A DNA stretch of 35,129 bases from Comamonas sp. lk (lineage in GTDB: Bacteria; Pseudomonadota; Gammaproteobacteria; Burkholderiales; Burkholderiaceae_C): NCBI GenBank assembly GCA_943324505.2, contig CALPLW020000006.1, positions 1 through 35,129 of the forward strand, read 5' to 3'. The notes below the pieces were generated by a model. It saw only the letters and a list, made by a program, of their open reading frames with translations. It ran no database searches and was not told the DNA's origin. Position 1 is the first letter of the stretch; every line of letters starts with the position of its first letter. The position numbers and the translations under genes are program-made. Of the stretch, positions 1-10,378 are shown in pieces.

Positions 1-179
1 GACTTCTTGATGATGTCTTCCAGCGCCATGTTTTCGAAGTCGGTACCTTTTTGCAGGTTGTTCAGGTTCACCACATAAGCGTTGTGATGTTTACCATGGT
101 GGAACTCCAGGGTTTCGCGGGAGTAGTGGGGTGCCAGGGCGTCGATGGCGTAAGGCAGGGCGGGTAGTGTGTGTTCCAT
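1..179 (-). CDS. sodB: Superoxide dismutase [Fe], N-terminal part (truncated by window start)
   Basis: Reverse translation from ATG at 179: [59 protein letters not shown], characteristic Fe/Mn-SOD N-terminus. Confidence 0.93.
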   Translation of the reverse strand, partial: MEHTLPALPYAIDALAPHYSRETLEFHHGKHHNAYVVNLNNLQKGTDFENMALEDIIKK

Positions 180-229
180 GGGGTCCTCGTGAAGTGGGTT
201 GTAACAGTTGCGGATTGTAGAAACTTTGT

Positions 230-1579
230 TCAAGGCAAGTTAGACACGTTCAAATCAACCTCGCCGTCTGAAAGTGTGGCGCGCACGGTCTGGCCCACCG
301 CGATCTGCCGTACGCTGGTCAGTGTTCTGCCGTGTGTGTCGGCCAGCCAGGCGTAGCCGCGTCTCAACACCAGCGATGGATCGAGCAACACGAGGCGAAG
401 TTTGGCGCGTTCCAGCCGCTCCTGTTGCCGGTCAAAGCGCCGGCCCACCGCCTCCGGCAATCGCGCCTGCACCGCATCAAGCGTTTGCTGTTTCCGCCGC
501 AAAAAATGCATGGAAAAGACCTGCAGCCGCTGCCCCGCTGAGGCCAGCCTAAGGCGTTGGCTGGCCGCCAGAGCGGAGGGCCGGCCTAGACGGCCGGCGG
601 TCAGGTCAAGTCGCTGGGCCTGCACGTCGAGCCGACGAAAAGCAGCCGTCTGTAACCGGCGCTCAAGAATAGTCAGCGCGCCCTGCCAGACCTCGCGCGG
701 CTGCGCCACAAGTTCAGCAGCAGCTGTCGGGGTGGTGGCTCGCAGATCAGCCACAAAGTCAGCAATGCTGAAATCAGTCTCGTGACCAACACCGCTGACC
801 ACCGGCACCGGACTGCGACTGATAGTGCGCGCCAGCTGCTCATCGTTGAACGACCACAAGTCCTCAATCGATCCCCCACCGCGCACCAGCAAAATGACAT
901 CCACCAAAGGCGTGGGCCCAACTCCTGTGTGGGCTGATAAAACTGGGCTTGGGCCGCGCCCGGTCTCGGTTAGCCGGTATAAGTTATTGAGCGCGGCCAT
1001 CAGCTCCGCTGGTGCACTGGCTCCCTGCACAGAGGCCGGCGCCACCACCACGGGAATGTGCGGAACACGCCGCTGCAGGGCGCTGACCACGTCATGCAGG
1101 GCGGCCGCGCCCAAAGAGGTCACAACGCCAATACCGCGCGGCATCAGGGGCAGCGGGCGTTTACGGTCGGCATCAAAAAGACCTTCCGCCTCGAGCCTTA
1201 CACGCAATTTAAGAAACTGCTCGTACCAGGCGCCCTGCCCGGCCCGGCTCATGCTCTCCACCACCAACTGCAGTTCCCCGCGCGGCTCATAGACACCGAG
1301 TCGGCCACGCAGCTCAACGAGCTCGCCGTCACGTGGCGAAAAAGTCAGCAGCCCTGCCGCACGGCGGAACATCGCACACCTGAGCTGGCCGCTGGTGTCC
1401 TTGAGCGAAAAATAGCAATGGCCACTGGTGGCACGTGAGAAACCCGATATCTCGCCACGGACGGTGACCGGATTGAAACGGGCCTCCAGTGCATCGCCGA
1501 TGGCGTGGCAGAGTGCGCCAACCTCCCAGACTCGACCGATCACGCCCAACTGACCTCCCTCGGCCGCGCTGGCGCTCAT
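230..1579 (-). CDS. xseA: Exodeoxyribonuclease VII large subunit
   Basis: OB-fold N-terminus ([22 protein letters not shown]), [42 protein letters not shown] motifs. Confidence 0.95.
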   Translation of the reverse strand: MSASAAEGGQLGVIGRVWEVGALCHAIGDALEARFNPVTVRGEISGFSRATSGHCYFSLKDTSGQLRCAMFRRAAGLLTFSPRDGELVELRGRLGVYEPRGELQLVVESMSRAGQGAWYEQFLKLRVRLEAEGLFDADRKRPLPLMPRGIGVVTSLGAAALHDVVSALQRRVPHIPVVVAPASVQGASAPAELMAALNNLYRLTETGRGPSPVLSAHTGVGPTPLVDVILLVRGGGSIEDLWSFNDEQLARTISRSPVPVVSGVGHETDFSIADFVADLRATTPTAAAELVAQPREVWQGALTILERRLQTAAFRRLDVQAQRLDLTAGRLGRPSALAASQRLRLASAGQRLQVFSMHFLRRKQQTLDAVQARLPEAVGRRFDRQQERLERAKLRLVLLDPSLVLRRGYAWLADTHGRTLTSVRQIAVGQTVRATLSDGEVDLNVSNLP

Positions 1580-1682
1580 GACCCTACAGGCCCGTCACAC
1601 ATAGGAAGGCTGGCTGGCACGGCAGATCGTCTGAAGTTGATGGTCCATAATTCAAGCGCATTTCATCGAACCGGGAGTCTTA

Positions 1683-2312
1683 TTGTTTTCCATCATACAA
1701 GCTGCTGGGTGGCCGATATGGCCGCTGCTCGCCTGTTCCGTGCTGGCCGTGGCACTGGTGATTGAGCGTTTCATCAGCCTGCAGACAATCAAAATTGCAC
1801 CGCCGCGCTTGTTGGCTGAAGTGCTGAGTGTCACCCGGACCTCGGTCCCGCCGCCCGACGTGGTGAACCATCTGGAGCAAACATCGGCATTGGGGGAGGT
1901 ACTGGCCAGCGGCCTGCGCGCCCTCAACAGCAACCCGCGCTGCAGCGAGCAGGACCTGCGCGCTGCCATGGAAGGTACCGGTCGGCTGGTGGCCCACCGC
2001 TTGGAGCGCTACTTGAGCGCCTTGGCCACCATCGCCTCCGCCGCGCCATTGATGGGTCTGTTCGGCACGGTGGTTGGCATGATCGAGATTTTTGGCGCGC
2101 AGACCCCTACTGGTGGCGCAACGGGCGGCAACCCGGCGCAACTGGCACACGGCATATCGATTGCCCTGTACAACACAGCTTTCGGGCTGATCGTCGCCAT
2201 TCCTTCGCTTATTTTCTGGCGGTATTTCAGAGCGCGGGTCGATGGCTTCCTGCTGACGCTGGAACTGGCGTCCGAGCGCTTGGTACGCCAACTTAACCAA
2301 TTACGGCGCTGA
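1683..2312 (+). CDS. exbB: MotA/TolQ/ExbB proton channel family protein
   Basis: MotA/TolQ/ExbB motif (ASAAPLMGLFGTVVGMIEIF, GISIALYNTAFGLIVAIPSLIFWRYF); TTG start; followed by ExbD. Confidence 0.9.
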   Translation: MFSIIQAAGWPIWPLLACSVLAVALVIERFISLQTIKIAPPRLLAEVLSVTRTSVPPPDVVNHLEQTSALGEVLASGLRALNSNPRCSEQDLRAAMEGTGRLVAHRLERYLSALATIASAAPLMGLFGTVVGMIEIFGAQTPTGGATGGNPAQLAHGISIALYNTAFGLIVAIPSLIFWRYFRARVDGFLLTLELASERLVRQLNQLRR

Positions 2313-2325
2313 CGGATCGTAGGCC

Positions 2326-2754
2326 ATGAATTTCCGACAACGCTCCCGTGATGAGCCAGAAATCAACCTGATTCCGTTCATCGATGTGCTGCTGGTCGTG
2401 CTGATTTTCTTGATGCTTTCTACCACCTACAGCAAGTTCACTGAACTGCAATTGACCCTGCCTGTTGCCGATGCCGACGCACCGCGTGACCGTGCCAAAG
2501 AGGTTTTGGTGGGCGTGACCGCCGATGGCGCCTATACCGTGAACAAGGTACCGGTGGCCGGGCGCAGTGTGGAAACGCTGGCGCGGGCTCTCACCGACGG
2601 TGCCAACGCCGGGCGCGAGACCGTGCTGCTTATTTCTGCCGATGCTAGCGCCCGCCATCAGTCTGTCATCAGTGTGATGGAGGCTGCACGCCGCGCTGGC
2701 CTGACCCAAATTACCTTTGCCACCCAGACGTCCAGCGCCAACGGGACCCCTTGA
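2326..2754 (+). CDS. exbD: Biopolymer transport protein ExbD/TolR
   Basis: [24 protein letters not shown], single N-terminal TM, ExbD signature. Confidence 0.92.
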   Translation: MNFRQRSRDEPEINLIPFIDVLLVVLIFLMLSTTYSKFTELQLTLPVADADAPRDRAKEVLVGVTADGAYTVNKVPVAGRSVETLARALTDGANAGRETVLLISADASARHQSVISVMEAARRAGLTQITFATQTSSANGTP

Positions 2755-2758
2755 GGCC

Positions 2759-3805
2759 ATGGCCGCAGTATCCCAAGGATTGCGCTGGCAGCTGATACTT
2801 ACTCGCAGCTGGAACCGCCGCGGTACTTTGGCATGCTTGCTCTGGCCACTCAGCCTGATTTACCGGACCCTCTTTGCAGGCCGCCGCCTGCTCTACCGCC
2901 TGGGTTGGCTGACGGCGCGGCGCCTTGACGTGCCCGTGATGGTGGTGGGCAATGTGGTGGCCGGGGGCGCCGGCAAGACGCCGGTGGTGATGGCCCTGGT
3001 CCAGCACCTGCGCCAGCGCGGACTGCGCGTGGGTGTAATTTCGCGTGGCTACGGACGTCAGAGCCGTGGCTGCATGGAGGTGCTTCCCGACAGCCGGCCA
3101 GAGCACGGAGGTGACGAACCGTTGCTGATTCGGCGCTGCACCGGGGTGCCTGTCGTGGTTGCTGAGCGCCGCACACAAGCTGCCGCCGCATTGTTGGCCA
3201 ATTACCCCGATACCGACGTGATCGTGGCCGATGATGGCCTACAGCATGCCGCGCTGTACCGGGATTTTGAGCTCTGCGTCTTTGATGATCGGGGTATAGG
3301 CAACGGGCTGCTATTGCCCGCCGGCCCTTTGCGGGAGCCCTGGCCGCGACCGGTAGACCTGATTCTGCACACTGGCCTAAAACCCGCTTTTCCCGGCTTT
3401 CGTGCCCACCGGCAGCTGGCGTCACTGGCTTGGCAACAGGATGGTTCGACCATGCCCCTGGCTGCACTGGTCGCGACCGGCCAGCCGCCGCTTCTCGCGC
3501 TGGCCGCCATCGCCAGACCGGCGGAATTCTTCGACATGCTGCGCGCTTGCGGTTTGCAGTTGGCACACACGATCACGCTACCCGATCACTATGATTTTAA
3601 TAGCTTTAACATCAATGAATTCAAGGGCTACAGCGTAATTTGCACTGAAAAAGACGCACTCAAACTCTGGCCAAAGTGGCCGCAGGCCTTCGCCGTACCC
3701 CTGCTGCTGACGCTGGAGCCTGCCTGCCTGGCTCGGCTTGACGAATGGCTGAACAACCGCCTGACCGCAAAGCTATCATCGCCCGATGGACACTCGACTA
3801 CTTGA
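2759..3805 (+). CDS. lpxK: Tetraacyldisaccharide 4'-kinase
   Basis: [68 protein letters not shown]; start chosen at ATG 2759 just after the exbD stop. Confidence 0.94.
   Translation: MAAVSQGLRWQLILTRSWNRRGTLACLLWPLSLIYRTLFAGRRLLYRLGWLTARRLDVPVMVVGNVVAGGAGKTPVVMALVQHLRQRGLRVGVISRGYGRQSRGCMEVLPDSRPEHGGDEPLLIRRCTGVPVVVAERRTQAAAALLANYPDTDVIVADDGLQHAALYRDFELCVFDDRGIGNGLLLPAGPLREPWPRPVDLILHTGLKPAFPGFRAHRQLASLAWQQDGSTMPLAALVATGQPPLLALAAIARPAEFFDMLRACGLQLAHTITLPDHYDFNSFNINEFKGYSVICTEKDALKLWPKWPQAFAVPLLLTLEPACLARLDEWLNNRLTAKLSSPDGHSTT
3589..3640 (+). repeat. Small dispersed repeat, copy A (inside lpxK)
   Basis: CTATgattttaATAGC-N17-CAAGGGCTaCAGcgtAATT, in register with copy B. Confidence 0.75.
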
Positions 3806-3968
3806 ACTGCTGGTTTGCCCTGTCACCAAGGGCCCACTGACCTACGACCGCGACAAACAAGAGTTGGCCTCACGCAGCGCGCGTCTGGCCTACCCGGTTC
3901 GCGACGGCATCCCGATCCTGCTGGAAAATGAAGCACGCACCCTCAGCGACGAGGAGCTTGGCCTGTGA
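3786..3968 (+). CDS. Trm112-family / YcaR-like small protein
   Basis: [51 protein letters not shown]; classic lpxK-ycaR-kdsB context. Confidence 0.9.
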   Translation: MDTRLLELLVCPVTKGPLTYDRDKQELASRSARLAYPVRDGIPILLENEARTLSDEELGL

Positions 3969-4747
3969 GCTTCACGGTGCTGATACCGGCACGACTGGCC
4001 TCTACCCGGCTACCCAACAAGCCACTGGCTGACATTGGTGGGCTGCCCATGGTGGTTCGGGTGGCTCAGCGCGTGCTACTCGGCCAGCCGCATGACGACC
4101 AGCCCCGCGTTGTTGTGGCCACTGACAGCGCAGTCATCATGGCGGCATGCGCCGCCCATGGCGTCGAAGCCGTGCTGACGCGCCATGACCATCCCTCGGG
4201 CAGTGACCGCTTGGCTGAAGCCAGCAGCTTGCTCGGCTTGCCCGATGAGCACATCGTGGTCAACGTGCAGGGGGATGAGCCGCTGATTGACCCCGAGCTG
4301 GTTGGCGCAGTGGCGATGTTGTTGACGCAGCAGCCACAGGCCAGCATGAGCACAGCAGCCCATGCCATCGATAACGAGGCGGATTTTCACAACCCCAGCG
4401 TGGTGAAAGTGGTGCTCGACGCGCAGGGCCTGGCGCTTTATTTCAGCCGCGCGCCCATTCCGTACTGGCGGGACCAACCCCAGAACGCCGGAGGCATTGG
4501 GACGATGGGGCTGCCAACCCAGCCACATCCCCTGCGCCACATCGGTATCTATGCATACCGCGCCGGCTTTCTGCGCCAGTTTCCCAAGCTGGCGCAAGCG
4601 CCAATCGAAACCACAGAGGCCCTGGAGCAACTGCGAGCCATGTGGCATGGTTATCGGATCGCCGTCCACGTAACCCTGCAGCCGCCGGGCCTCGGTGTCG
4701 ATACACCTCAGGACCTGGATCGGGTACGGCGCCTGATTACCCGCTGA
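3965..4747 (+). CDS. kdsB: 3-deoxy-manno-octulosonate cytidylyltransferase
   Basis: [64 protein letters not shown] start overlaps upstream stop. Confidence 0.95.
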   Translation: MSFTVLIPARLASTRLPNKPLADIGGLPMVVRVAQRVLLGQPHDDQPRVVVATDSAVIMAACAAHGVEAVLTRHDHPSGSDRLAEASSLLGLPDEHIVVNVQGDEPLIDPELVGAVAMLLTQQPQASMSTAAHAIDNEADFHNPSVVKVVLDAQGLALYFSRAPIPYWRDQPQNAGGIGTMGLPTQPHPLRHIGIYAYRAGFLRQFPKLAQAPIETTEALEQLRAMWHGYRIAVHVTLQPPGLGVDTPQDLDRVRRLITR

Positions 4748-5539
<792 letters not shown>

Positions 5540-5542
5540 GGC

Positions 5543-6532
5543 TCAGCCCAGTAAGCTCAGCATCAAGGCAATTCGAGCCTTGACGGGCGACAAACCCGAC
5601 GAATCCGGCAAGCGCTGCCCCGCCGTTGGCAACACGCGGCCCAAGGCACACCGGGTTCCCCGCCATACACGCACGCCCCTGGCTTGAGCCCGCAGTAAAG
5701 CAACTTCCAAATCTTGGTGGACCGAGCCGTTCCCGGTGCCAGCTACCACCAGTCCCCGCAGCGGCTCCAGCCCATTTTTCTCTTGGGACAATAATGCGTC
5801 CACCACCGCCCCGCTGACCCCGGCATGGCTCAGCACCAGTTCGACCCTGGGCCAGCGGTTGCCACTTGCTATAGAATGAATAGCACCCTCACTACAACCG
5901 ACAAGGGCTGCAGGCCAATTCTTCACTAGGCGAATAACGCCCTCCTCCAAATAGCCAAGCGGCCCAGAGTCCCCGGACCCGAATGCGTCGAGCCGATACG
6001 GATGCACTTTTTGCACGTCCAGCGCGCAGTGCAAAACACCGGCACAGACCACCAATACGCCACAGGCGCCGGATGCATTAGCCACGGCGACCGCATCCAG
6101 CAGATTCTGTGGGCCATCAGGCGCGAGTGCCGTGGCAGGTCGCATGGCACAGGTCAGTACCACCGGCTTGCGAGCCAGAGCAGCTATCGGCAGCACAGAC
6201 AGCAAAAAATAAGCGGTTTCCTCCAGAGTGTCAGTACCATGGGTGATCACGATGCCTCGCACATCCTGTTGCGCCAGGTATTGGTCTACACGCAGCGCCA
6301 GCTGCTGCCACACGGCAAACGTCATGTCCTTGCTGTCAAGCTGCGCCACCTGTTCGGACACCAAATAACAGCCATCCAACACCTCGGCCATGCCCTGAAC
6401 ACCTTTTAGCAAATCGGACACCGGCAACTGTGCTGCCGAGTACGCGAGATTGTCAGATGGACGACTTGCCACCCCGGCAATCGTGCCACCAGTCCCCAAG
6501 ACAACAATTTTTTCAACTATTTTTGTGACCAT
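5543..6532 (-). CDS. Asparaginase family protein (L-asparaginase type)
   Basis: [15 protein letters not shown] and [16 protein letters not shown] asparaginase signatures; alternative upstream start at 6541. Confidence 0.9.
   Translation of the reverse strand: MVTKIVEKIVVLGTGGTIAGVASRPSDNLAYSAAQLPVSDLLKGVQGMAEVLDGCYLVSEQVAQLDSKDMTFAVWQQLALRVDQYLAQQDVRGIVITHGTDTLEETAYFLLSVLPIAALARKPVVLTCAMRPATALAPDGPQNLLDAVAVANASGACGVLVVCAGVLHCALDVQKVHPYRLDAFGSGDSGPLGYLEEGVIRLVKNWPAALVGCSEGAIHSIASGNRWPRVELVLSHAGVSGAVVDALLSQEKNGLEPLRGLVVAGTGNGSVHQDLEVALLRAQARGVRVWRGTRCALGRVLPTAGQRLPDSSGLSPVKARIALMLSLLG
5869..5920 (+). repeat. Small dispersed repeat, copy B (inside asparaginase gene, antisense to it)
   Basis: CTATagaatgaATAGC-N17-CAAGGGCTgCAGgccAATT, in register with copy A. 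Confidence 0.75.
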
Positions 6533-6550
6533 CACTTGCAAACTCTATAA

Positions 6551-6570
6551 AACTGGTTAAAAATACAGTT
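6551..6570. promoter_or_regulatory. Putative LexA (SOS) box 1
   Basis: AACTGGTTAAAAATACAGTT: CTG-N10-CAG, upstream of lexA. Confidence 0.8.
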
Positions 6571-6588
6571 ACTGGATATGAAACCAGT
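6571..6588. promoter_or_regulatory. Putative LexA (SOS) box 2
   Basis: ACTGGATATGAAACCAGT: CTG-N10-CAG with 5-bp symmetric arms, 19 bp from box 1 centre-to-centre. Confidence 0.75.
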
Positions 6589-6630
6589 GCTTTACTGCCC
6601 AGCAACGCACAACACCGCCAAGGAGTCGCC

Positions 6631-7305
6631 ATGCTTGAGAGCCCCAAACTGACCGCCCGCCAGCAACAAATACTGGACCTGATCCAGAGCGCGATTGCCC
6701 GCACCGGCGCGCCACCCACCCGCGCCGAGATCGCCACCGAGCTTGGCTTCAAGTCGGCCAATGCCGCTGAAGAGCATCTTCAAGCCCTGGCCCGCAAAGG
6801 TGTCATTGAGCTCGTGAGTGGCACGTCCCGCGGTATCCGGCTCAGAAGCGATGCCATGCGCTCCATCAATGCACTGCGCAGCAAGCAGTATTCGCAACCC
6901 CTGCCAGGCTTTGCCCAATTGGCCTTGCCACTCATTGGACGGGTTGCCGCCGGCTCACCGATTCTCGCGCAAGAGCATGTCGATCAGACCTATTACCTGG
7001 AAAACAGCCTGTTCCAGCACAAGCCCGACTACCTGCTGAAGGTACGCGGCATGTCCATGCGCGATGCCGGGATCATGGACGGCGACTTGCTGGCCGTGCA
7101 AGCCACCAAAGACGCCAAGAATGGGCAAATCGTGGTCGCCCGCCTGGGCGACGAAGTCACCGTCAAACGTTTCCGACGCAACAAGGACCAAATTGAGTTG
7201 CACCCTGAAAACCCCGACTATCAAACCATCGTGGTCGAGCCAGGTGAGCCATTTGAAATTGAAGGACTGGCCGTCGGCCTGATCCGCAACACCATGCTGA
7301 TGTAA
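6631..7305 (+). CDS. lexA: LexA repressor
   Basis: [56 protein letters not shown]24 domain [17 protein letters not shown]. Confidence 0.96.
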   Translation: MLESPKLTARQQQILDLIQSAIARTGAPPTRAEIATELGFKSANAAEEHLQALARKGVIELVSGTSRGIRLRSDAMRSINALRSKQYSQPLPGFAQLALPLIGRVAAGSPILAQEHVDQTYYLENSLFQHKPDYLLKVRGMSMRDAGIMDGDLLAVQATKDAKNGQIVVARLGDEVTVKRFRRNKDQIELHPENPDYQTIVVEPGEPFEIEGLAVGLIRNTMLM

Positions 7306-7324
7306 TCAGCCAAGGACCCAACCT

Positions 7325-7669
7325 ATGAGCATTGCCCTCTTCGCGATTTCTGACCTGGTGTCCCCTGTTCAAGGCTGGGCACGCTGGCTGCTACCCCACC
7401 GAAGCTCAATTGGCTCACAACAGGCGCCTAGCATCCAGGCCGCATATCGGTCGACAACTCCTAATTCGATAGCATACAAACCAATGGCAGCAAGGTCTAG
7501 GGGCATTTATCATGCTCAGACACACCGCGTACGGCCGCTGCGCATTGAGCGCATCGTCGAGTCCGGCCAGCCCGCCAGCCATGTGGGCCGAATGGTCATG
7601 TCTGGTCGCATGGCCGATGTCTGCGCCGAGCTTGACCGCTTGGTTGCAAGCGAATCTGCCCGCCAATAA
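7325..7669 (+). CDS. Hypothetical small protein downstream of lexA
   Basis: Open frame following lexA; C-terminus (GRMVMSGRMADVCAELDRLVASES) looks protein-like, the middle overlaps a degenerate dispersed-repeat copy. Confidence 0.45.
   Translation: MSIALFAISDLVSPVQGWARWLLPHRSSIGSQQAPSIQAAYRSTTPNSIAYKPMAARSRGIYHAQTHRVRPLRIERIVESGQPASHVGRMVMSGRMADVCAELDRLVASESARQ
7458..7510 (+). repeat. Small dispersed repeat, degenerate copy C (downstream of lexA)
   Basis: ATAGC-N17-CAAGGTCTAGGGGCATTT; same ATAGC-to-CAAGG spacing as copies A and B. Confidence 0.55.
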
Positions 7670-7782
7670 ATTGGCGGAACTCAGCTGGCCCGGTCGGCCC
7701 AGCTTACCAGCCAAGAGCGCCCTAATGCAAGAAATTAGCTCAGGGCCTCGGTAGGCTGTCATACCGAGGCACAATCTCACTC

Positions 7783-8790
7783 ATGAATATTGTGATCCTT
7801 GATGACTACCAAGACGCCGTGAGAAAGCTGCCCTGCGCGGCCCGGCTTGAAGCCTACCAGGCAAAGGTTTACACCAATACCGTTAAGGGCCTGGGCCAGT
7901 TGTCCGTCCGCCTAAAGGACGCCGACGTGATTGTTCTGAATCGGGAGCGCACCCACTTGCCTCGCGCCTTGATTGAAAAGCTGCCAAAGCTGAAACTGGT
8001 CGTGCAGACCGGCAAAATTGGGCCACATGTCGACGTGGCTGCCTGTACCGAGCGTGGCATCGCCGTGGCAGACGGCACTGGCTCGCCCACTGCGCCGGCG
8101 GAGCTCACCTGGGCACTGATCATGGCAGCGATGCGCCGCCTACCGCACTACATCGCCAACCTGAAGCACGGGGTCTGGCAACAGTCAGGCTTGAAGTCGG
8201 GCGCCATGCCGACCAATTTTGGTATCGGCACAGTGCTCAAGGGCAAAACACTGGGCGTCTGGGGCTACGGAAAAATTGGTCAATTGGTGGCTGGTTATGG
8301 CGAGGCCTTTGGTATGAAGGTCCTCGTCTGGGGCCGTGACTCTTCGCGTGAGCGCGCCGTCGTCGATGGCTTTGAAGCCGCCAGCAGCCGGGACGACTTC
8401 TTTGCGCAGTGCGACGTGCTCTCGCTCCACTTGCGGCTTTCTGATGACACGCGAGGAATGGTACGGCTGGATGACCTGTCGAAGATGAAACCCACTGCCG
8501 TGCTGGTCAACACATCACGCGCCGAATTGATCGAGCCCGATGCACTGATGGCGGCACTCAACCGCGGCCGACCCGGCATGGCTGCGGTCGATGTGTTTGA
8601 ATCCGAGCCCATCTTGCAGGGCCACGCCCTGCTGCGCTTAGAGAACTGCATTTGCACGCCCCACATAGGCTATGTAGAGCAAAACAGCTACGAGCTGTAC
8701 TTCAGCGCAGCCTTTGACAACGTCATCAACTTCATCAAAGGCACGCCGACCAACATCGTCAACCCAGGCGCTCTGCAGGTTCGCCGCTGA
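7783..8790 (+). CDS. D-isomer-specific 2-hydroxyacid dehydrogenase family protein
   Basis: GKTLGVWGYGKIGQLVAGYGEAFGMKVLVWGRD Rossmann motif, VLVNTSRAELIEPDALMAAL, CTPHIGYVEQNSYELY. Confidence 0.93.
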   Translation: MNIVILDDYQDAVRKLPCAARLEAYQAKVYTNTVKGLGQLSVRLKDADVIVLNRERTHLPRALIEKLPKLKLVVQTGKIGPHVDVAACTERGIAVADGTGSPTAPAELTWALIMAAMRRLPHYIANLKHGVWQQSGLKSGAMPTNFGIGTVLKGKTLGVWGYGKIGQLVAGYGEAFGMKVLVWGRDSSRERAVVDGFEAASSRDDFFAQCDVLSLHLRLSDDTRGMVRLDDLSKMKPTAVLVNTSRAELIEPDALMAALNRGRPGMAAVDVFESEPILQGHALLRLENCICTPHIGYVEQNSYELYFSAAFDNVINFIKGTPTNIVNPGALQVRR

Positions 8791-8857
8791 TCAACACCAG
8801 GCGTTGGTGATCGGCCAGCCGTCGGCTCTGGACAACTTGCCAGCCCTCATCTAAACC

Positions 8858-10378
8858 ATGACCCTCCATTTTTCACAGGTCGGCATTATTGGCGCAGGCG
8901 CTATGGGTCGCGGTATCGCCCAGCTGGCGGCCCAGGCGGGCAGCAGTGTCTTTCTCTTCGACACCCAATCCAGCGCCAGCGCGGCAGCGCAAACGGCGGT
9001 CTTTTCACAATGGGACAAGTTACAGGACAAAGGACGACTGGAGCAGGCTCAGGTGGCTGGCTACAAGTCGCGCCTGCACTGCGTGGCTTCCTTGGCTGAG
9101 CTGGCCTCCTGCCAACTGGTGGTAGAGGCGATTGTGGAACGCCTCGATGCCAAGGCCGACCTTTTTAGCCAGCTCGAGGAACTGCTCACCCCGGATGCCG
9201 TTCTGGCCAGCAACACCTCTTCGCTGTCGATCACAGCACTGGGGGCTCGGCTCAAGCGGCCGCAGCGGCTGGCGGGCTTTCACTTCTTTAATCCTGTGCC
9301 GCTGATGAAGGTGGTAGAGGTCATCGCTGGCCTGAAGACCGACGCAACCGTGTGCGACGCCTTGTCCGTGTTTGCCAGGCAGATGGGCCACACCCCGGTC
9401 CGCGCCCAAGATACGCCTGGCTTCATTGTTAACCACGCCGGACGCGGTTACGGCACCGAGGCTTTGCGGCTGGTGAGCGAAGGCGTAGCCGACTTCGCCA
9501 CCGTCGATCGCATCCTGAAAGACCAGATTGGCTTCAAGCTCGGCCCGTTTGAGCTGATGGACCTCACCGCACTTGACGTCTCCCACCCGGTGATGGAATC
9601 GGTCTACCACCAATATTATGAAGAGCCAAGGTATCGGCCGAGTGTGATCACGGCACAGCGGCTCGCAGGCGGGCTGCTCGGGAAAAAAGTGGGCGAAGGC
9701 TTTTACAGCTACCGAGAAGGCGTGGCTCAGATCAGCCCCGAGGCCATTGCGCCAACGGTCGATGAGATGCCACCGGTCTGGGTATCACCACGCGCAGCAC
9801 GGCGGGCAGAGCTCCTGCTGCTGGTCAAAACCCTCGGTGCCCGCATAGAAACAGGCGCCTCCCCCTCACCGCAGGCCCTGAGTCTGGTGGCACCGCTGGG
9901 TTTTGACATCACCACAGTGGCCGTTGTGGAACGGCTCGACCCGGCTCGTACCGTAGGTATTGACATGCTGGTGGATGACGCCACAACACGACGCCGAGTT
10001 CTGGCGACTAATCCGGCCACTCGGCGCGACATACGACAAGCCGCTCATGCCCTGTTTGCGCGTGATGGCAAGCCGGTCAGTGTGATCCGAGACAGTGGTG
10101 GCTTTGTGACGCAACGGGTGGTGGCCACCATTGTCAACATTGCGAGCGACATTTGCCAGCAGGGCATCTGTTCGCCAACCGATCTAGAGACCGCTGTCAC
10201 GCTTGGCCTGGGCTACCCGAGCGGACCGCTGGCCCTGGGCAACCTGCTGGGGCCAACCAACGTGCTGGAGGTGCTGTTCAACATGCAAACCGTTTACGGC
10301 GACCCTCGCTACCGTCCCAGCCCCTGGCTCAGGCGGCGCGGCGCGATTGGCCTGAGTTTGTTGCACGTTGAAGACTGA
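8858..10378 (+). CDS. 3-hydroxyacyl-CoA dehydrogenase (PaaH/PaaC-like, double-domain)
   Basis: VGIIGAGAMGRGIAQLAAQAG, NTSSLSITALGARLKRPQRLAGFHFFNPVPLMKVVEVI, GFIVNHAGRGYGTEAL; second C-terminal HAD domain. Confidence 0.92.
   Translation: MTLHFSQVGIIGAGAMGRGIAQLAAQAGSSVFLFDTQSSASAAAQTAVFSQWDKLQDKGRLEQAQVAGYKSRLHCVASLAELASCQLVVEAIVERLDAKADLFSQLEELLTPDAVLASNTSSLSITALGARLKRPQRLAGFHFFNPVPLMKVVEVIAGLKTDATVCDALSVFARQMGHTPVRAQDTPGFIVNHAGRGYGTEALRLVSEGVADFATVDRILKDQIGFKLGPFELMDLTALDVSHPVMESVYHQYYEEPRYRPSVITAQRLAGGLLGKKVGEGFYSYREGVAQISPEAIAPTVDEMPPVWVSPRAARRAELLLLVKTLGARIETGASPSPQALSLVAPLGFDITTVAVVERLDPARTVGIDMLVDDATTRRRVLATNPATRRDIRQAAHALFARDGKPVSVIRDSGGFVTQRVVATIVNIASDICQQGICSPTDLETAVTLGLGYPSGPLALGNLLGPTNVLEVLFNMQTVYGDPRYRPSPWLRRRGAIGLSLLHVED

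Noticed and set aside
825-1438. ORFs on + strand over xseA
   Set aside because: Shadow frames opposite a clear xseA gene.
1680-2300. 206-aa ORF antisense to exbB and 155-aa ORF antisense to exbD
   Set aside because: Shadow frames; the sense strand encodes recognisable ExbB/ExbD.
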